Positions 60,391 through 64,000 of a DNA stretch of 64,000 nt are shown piece by piece (position 1 is the stretch's first letter; the number at the start of each line of letters is the position of its first letter). Made by a program: the position numbers and the translations under genes. The DNA is from Cerrena zonata (Eukaryota; Basidiomycota; Agaricomycetes; Polyporales; Cerrenaceae): positions 124,001 to 188,000 of the forward strand of contig JASBNA010000025.1 in assembly GCA_038087015.1 (NCBI GenBank), read 5' to 3'. Under the pieces are notes generated by a model. That model saw only the letters and a program-made list of their open reading frames with translations. It had not been told where the DNA came from and searched no databases.

Positions 60391-60751
60391 TGTGTCGGCT
60401 ATGCAAAAGCAACGTGATGATTGACAGGTTCGAACTCGAAGTCACCAATGGTTAACTTCTGAAATATTACAGGGTTCTTTCTCAAAAGCCGGTTTTGTAC
60501 CGGCATGCGTCGTTGACGAGAGAAGATAAGAGTAGAACTTGAGTGGCCGCATACTGAAAGACTTCCTGTAAGCTCCGCTTCAAACGAGTAGTTACAGACT
60601 ACGTCGGTTTCTGTTTATAGGGTACGCTTGGACGGTAAGTATTCGTAACCAAAGAGCACATTCCACTTTGTCCCAAAGTGAGTCAAATCCAAAACTCTTC
60701 CATTTCAGAACAAATGATGCTCAGAGTAAGAACACGTCAAAGACCATCTTA

Positions 60752-62387
60752 TCACGTAGTACCGGCACCATTGATGATCGTAGTCATGTCCACCTATGTA
60801 GGAGGTGTGATATTAAATATGAACATCAGATAACAAAAAATAGCTTACCGCCTCTATAGCATTCCTGCGACCCTCATCGAGGACTCGAGAATCGTGTACC
60901 ATTGCCCTAATATACCGCGCCGGCTCACGCCTAAATCCTCGCCCATTAGGATTGGCTATATCTTCCAAATCGGGACGAGGAGGATCCACAAGATTGTTGG
61001 AGCTGTGGTTGTAGGTAGCAAGAGCGGCCTTTATTGCTCTGTAGGCTACGACGGGCGTGATACTCATGCTTAATGCGTAGGATGGGTTGTGCCAGGTTTC
61101 CCCACCCTGGTGGACAAAGCGGATGGGTTGTAACGTGCTCTCCTGGACTTGATGAAGCACGTTATAATACTGTAAGAGAGAGTAGTAATACTTCGCGGTT
61201 CCAGGTGTGCACATGGACGGGACACAAGTGGTGGAAGCGGGGAGACCTTCAATAGCCATGTGGCGGAGAGCATTGCATGCCTCGTCCATCCACCCGTTTG
61301 AACATGCGATGAAATATGAATGGAGCGGCTCCCTTTCGATGTGTGACGACCAACGTTCCTTTGCCCCAGTGGCAATCTTATGCATGTTGCAGGTCTGCGC
61401 TGAGTAGAACAGACGCAGATCGTCTTCAGGCTTGTGTCCATTCTCGTGACAGGCGGGGGGGAAATAACATGCACGAATTAATTGAATCAACGCTTCACCA
61501 GTTAATGAGACTGATACCAAGGGAAGGCCGTCTTTTTGAGGGCAATCATCCATCTCGGACTGGGAGAGGATGGTGTCGCCCGATGAGATGCGAAGGACGA
61601 CTCTGTGTGTTGGGACAGTGAAACCATCCGATGATTGCAGAACGATATCTGCAGGGTGCGCTGAGAGTAAATTATCGAGATCAGATGATAGTCCAAGACT
61701 TCTCTCCGTCTCGATGGAGCTCTCTGTGTAGGAGTGTTGGCCGTTCGGATTTTCTGAGTGTGAGAGGGATCGACTACAAAAAGATTGTCGAGCTAATTCC
61801 TCACCACTCGACTGCACATGCCGCAGCAAGCGATAGAAAAAGATAGCAGGCAACTGGCCATATTCATCGCTGTAGACTTCCGTCGCAATACGGACAAAGT
61901 CCTTTTCGGTTCGTGAGGATGCTTCGCGATAATGTTCTCGAAGTATGTCTGCGGCGGTTTGTGCTTCTGTCTCAAGCCCGAACCGACATGAGAACATGTA
62001 GAGGCGTGCAGGGCTACTCCTTCCCAAACCGACAAGTTCTTCCTTCATTAAGTCTACAACCTTGTCGATTTCGTACTTCAGCGCAGAAGCCATAACTTTC
62101 TCAGCGAGAGAAAGTGATGTCAGTTGTGCTGGAGCTCGAAGGGGGTAACAGAGACGCAGGATGTAATCTAAAGATTCACTATCCTCGGGTGTAGGGATGA
62201 TAGGAAGTCCCTCGGGGCTAACCTCGTCTTCAGTATGAGATGACTGGGGAAGTGAGAACATGTCTCGGAAGAACGGAGATGCGCATTTGAGAATCTCTTT
62301 GTAGACATAGAAGTCGACACCATCACTGGATCGTAAAACGATGCTAGCTGTTGTGTCATCAAAAGGAGCTTGGGCAGTGATGGGCAT
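60752..62387 (-). CDS. Double BTB/POZ domain protein
   Basis: Main exon 62387-60849 (513 codons) from MPITAQAPFDDTTAS. It ends at GGTAAGC, a donor, and the acceptor at 60,794 joins a short last exon (60793-60752, VDMTTIINGAGTT), giving 526 residues. If the intron is not spliced the protein ends 11 codons later. The first BTB fold is ASIVLRSSDGVDFYVYKEIL, ASPFFRDMFSLP, and LRLCYPL. A second, similar unit near 245-330 reads ADIVLQSSDGFTVPTHRVVL and LIRACYFPP. The rest is helical (BACK-like). Such proteins usually mediate dimerisation or Cullin-3 recruitment; here the partner is unknown. Transcription converges with the FunK1 pseudogene. Confidence 0.82.
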
Positions 62388-63350
62388 GGTAAGAACAGAG
62401 GGTAGGATGCGGCGAGTAGAGTTACGTTTGAGCCACTCTACCTAGGCATCTACATAAATAGTTTTTTGGCATGAGGAGGCCATGAGGTGGTCAAGATAAG
62501 AGCTCCATGCATACCTTAGGGGTTGAATCACATAACCCTGCTTTGACGGTGGAAATAGCGTTGCTATAATAGTAGGATCTCATTCCGAGACGACGTTCAG
62601 ATCCTTGATAGTCTACACTTTTCGACAAAACGAAGAACTTGGAGAGATCCAAGAAATACTCGCGTCGCGACGCGTATCACCCTGCCCTAAACACACATAT
62701 CAAAAGTCGCTACGCCCTCTTTTGCTTTATTATTTCTTTTGCTTTCCCCCTCTTCTGAGTTGTCATCGTCCCAATACAACTGTGAGTGACGTTTCTTTTC
62801 ATTGCGATTTTCTTGCAGACGGATTACCATGATGAGAGTAAACTACTTTCAGTTATCCCTGTCTTAACCAAACCATGTCGAGACTTTACTAATATTCTGA
62901 TCTTTTCAACTCTGCTTCAAATCTTAATCATAATGAATGTCGGCTGACAAAAACTTCTGATAGGACACTCTGGATATAGTCAAGGATGGGTTCTGGAAGC
63001 ACTCTGACGAAAGTGATGTAGTACGACCGCTACGCACTCGACATGCTCTAATATTCTGTACCATACTTTTGTATCACTCTGTATATGAAACACTCTTCTC
63101 AAATGTAGAACGGACACATGCCACGTCTCATTCGAATAGGGGATTGACTGAACCTTGAGGTCGGGCTGTAATGCGACCGCAGGTACATGAGCCCGCAACC
63201 ATTGAATTTTGTAACAATGCATGGTGTCAACGAATCCATTATACATATCATGATCGTCCGTCCGAGATGTCAACTACAATATTACAGATGCACATGCTAG
63301 AAACAAAACAAAACAACAAACACACGAGAAAAAGGATCGCATACAGACGT
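62388..63350. other. Intergenic between BTB and DHHC genes
   Basis: About 960 bases holding the BTB promoter side and the 3' flank of the palmitoyltransferase. I see no supported gene. Confidence 0.45.
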
Positions 63351-64000
63351 TCAAACTTGACTGAGAGGTTCATACCCTGCCCGGCTACTCCCTCCTCTGC
63401 CAAATCCTAAGCCCATCAGCAAGCTCTTCCGAATATTCTTCCTTCCACCACCTCCACCACTATCAAGTGAATGAAGATCATCCCCTTCTTCGAGTTGTCG
63501 TTTTCGTTTAGCTTCGACAAATCCTTCTCCGGGAACATCATAAAGACGATCGTACTCGACACCCAACTCTTTACCCGTCGTCCAGAAATCTTTACAGTTC
63601 CCGATGATTCCGAGATCGAATGGGTTAGGTGCTTTCGCCGCTCGTTTCAACCCATCTGCGGCTTTGCCTTTGGTGAACCTGTCGAATCCTAAAAGACTCA
63701 TAAGGAATCCACCTCCGCAGCCGCCGCAAGAACCATGGTTATGATGATGATGTCCTCCAGGTGTCGCAAGGTCTCCAGAAGAATTGCTCGCTACTGCATG
63801 TCGGTGACCCATTTGACCAGTCATAGTGGCACCACCACGACCTCCCATGAAGCCGTACCGCCCGAGGTTGCTCACCTCGAGTGTGGTCATCTGTCGTGCG
63901 ACTTGCCAGAACTGACTGAAGAGAAGGACGAGGGTCCATGATAGTTGGAGGGTTGACCAAGCTGCGACAGAAACAAGGAAAGTATCGTAAGACGTGATAA
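63351..64000 (-). CDS. DHHC-type palmitoyltransferase, C-terminal part
   Basis: Protein S-acyltransferase of the DHHC family (integral membrane enzyme of ER/Golgi/vacuole) that attaches palmitate to protein cysteines. Only the last exon (63961-63351) is in the window. It starts after an acceptor (GTCGCAG) with WSTLQLSWTLVLLFSQFWQVA, the last membrane segment. Then come RQMTTLEVSN, the TTxE motif that follows the fourth membrane span, a Gly/His-rich loop, and NPFDLGIIGNCKDFW, the C-terminal NPxDxG/N motif. The tail ends RAGYEPLSQV. The catalytic DHHC cysteine-rich domain lies upstream, outside the window. No break seen. Confidence 0.85.
   Translation of the reverse strand, partial: ITSYDTFLVSVAAWSTLQLSWTLVLLFSQFWQVARQMTTLEVSNLGRYGFMGGRGGATMTGQMGHRHAVASNSSGDLATPGGHHHHNHGSCGGCGGGFLMSLLGFDRFTKGKAADGLKRAAKAPNPFDLGIIGNCKDFWTTGKELGVEYDRLYDVPGEGFVEAKRKRQLEEGDDLHSLDSGGGGGRKNIRKSLLMGLGFGRGGSSRAGYEPLSQV

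Noticed and set aside
60425..60450. GGTTCGAACTC, like a tRNA T-loop
   Set aside because: The flanking bases do not form a T-stem and no D- or anticodon arm is found upstream.

Overview
The window looks like nuclear DNA of an Agaricomycete (mushroom-forming basidiomycete). Genes are cut by many 45-65 base introns with GT..AG ends. The families present are expanded in that group: a Plavaka-type transposase, DUF6535 and DUF6533 membrane proteins, FunK1 kinases, a HET-domain protein, a double BTB/POZ protein and a Crinkler-like NTPase/nuclease. I see no rRNA, tRNA or CRISPR. I could not fix the genus.

Layout. 1-9.35 kb is the right part of a large DNA transposon. It holds a Plavaka transposase (5' end outside the window) and, 278 bases further on, one very long gene joining a Ulp1-like cysteine protease, a CxxC..H..C zinc-finger-like segment and a region with DDE-nuclease-like motifs. 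That gene reads through eight exons except for a single in-frame TGA. 11.4-43.8 kb carries five DUF6535 paralogues (here A-E), all on the minus strand and sharing intron positions. A and B, with their long upstream regions, form a roughly 7.5 kb duplication. C is a truncated pseudogene fused to a third copy of the upstream sequence. D appears intact. E has lost its normal C-terminus through a frameshift. An uncharacterised gene lies between B and C, a DUF6533 membrane protein gene between D and E, and a GNAT acetyltransferase gene ends tail to tail with E.

44-48 kb is quieter. It has a secreted glycoside-hydrolase-like protein and the mitochondrial complex III hinge protein QCR6, whose four exons include one of 19 bases. 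48-60.4 kb is an island of families tied to self/non-self recognition and effector biology: a Crinkler-like protein (ubiquitin-like header, P-loop NTPase, restriction-endonuclease-like domain) with one frameshift, an orphan ORF, a HET-domain gene, and a tandem duplication of a FunK1 kinase gene in which copy 1 is intact and copy 2 has four frameshifts. 60.7-64 kb has a double BTB/POZ protein and the 3' end of a DHHC palmitoyltransferase gene that runs off the window.

The most unusual base-level signal is three blocks almost free of CpG: about 10.83-12.5 kb, 18.27-20.2 kb and 35.75-37.1 kb. Two cover the 3' parts of DUF6535 genes A and B and the DNA beyond them, and one covers the DUF6533 gene. 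Neighbouring DNA and the paralogues D and E have normal CpG, and the reading frames inside the deserts stay open. This fits local, heritable cytosine methylation followed by deamination.
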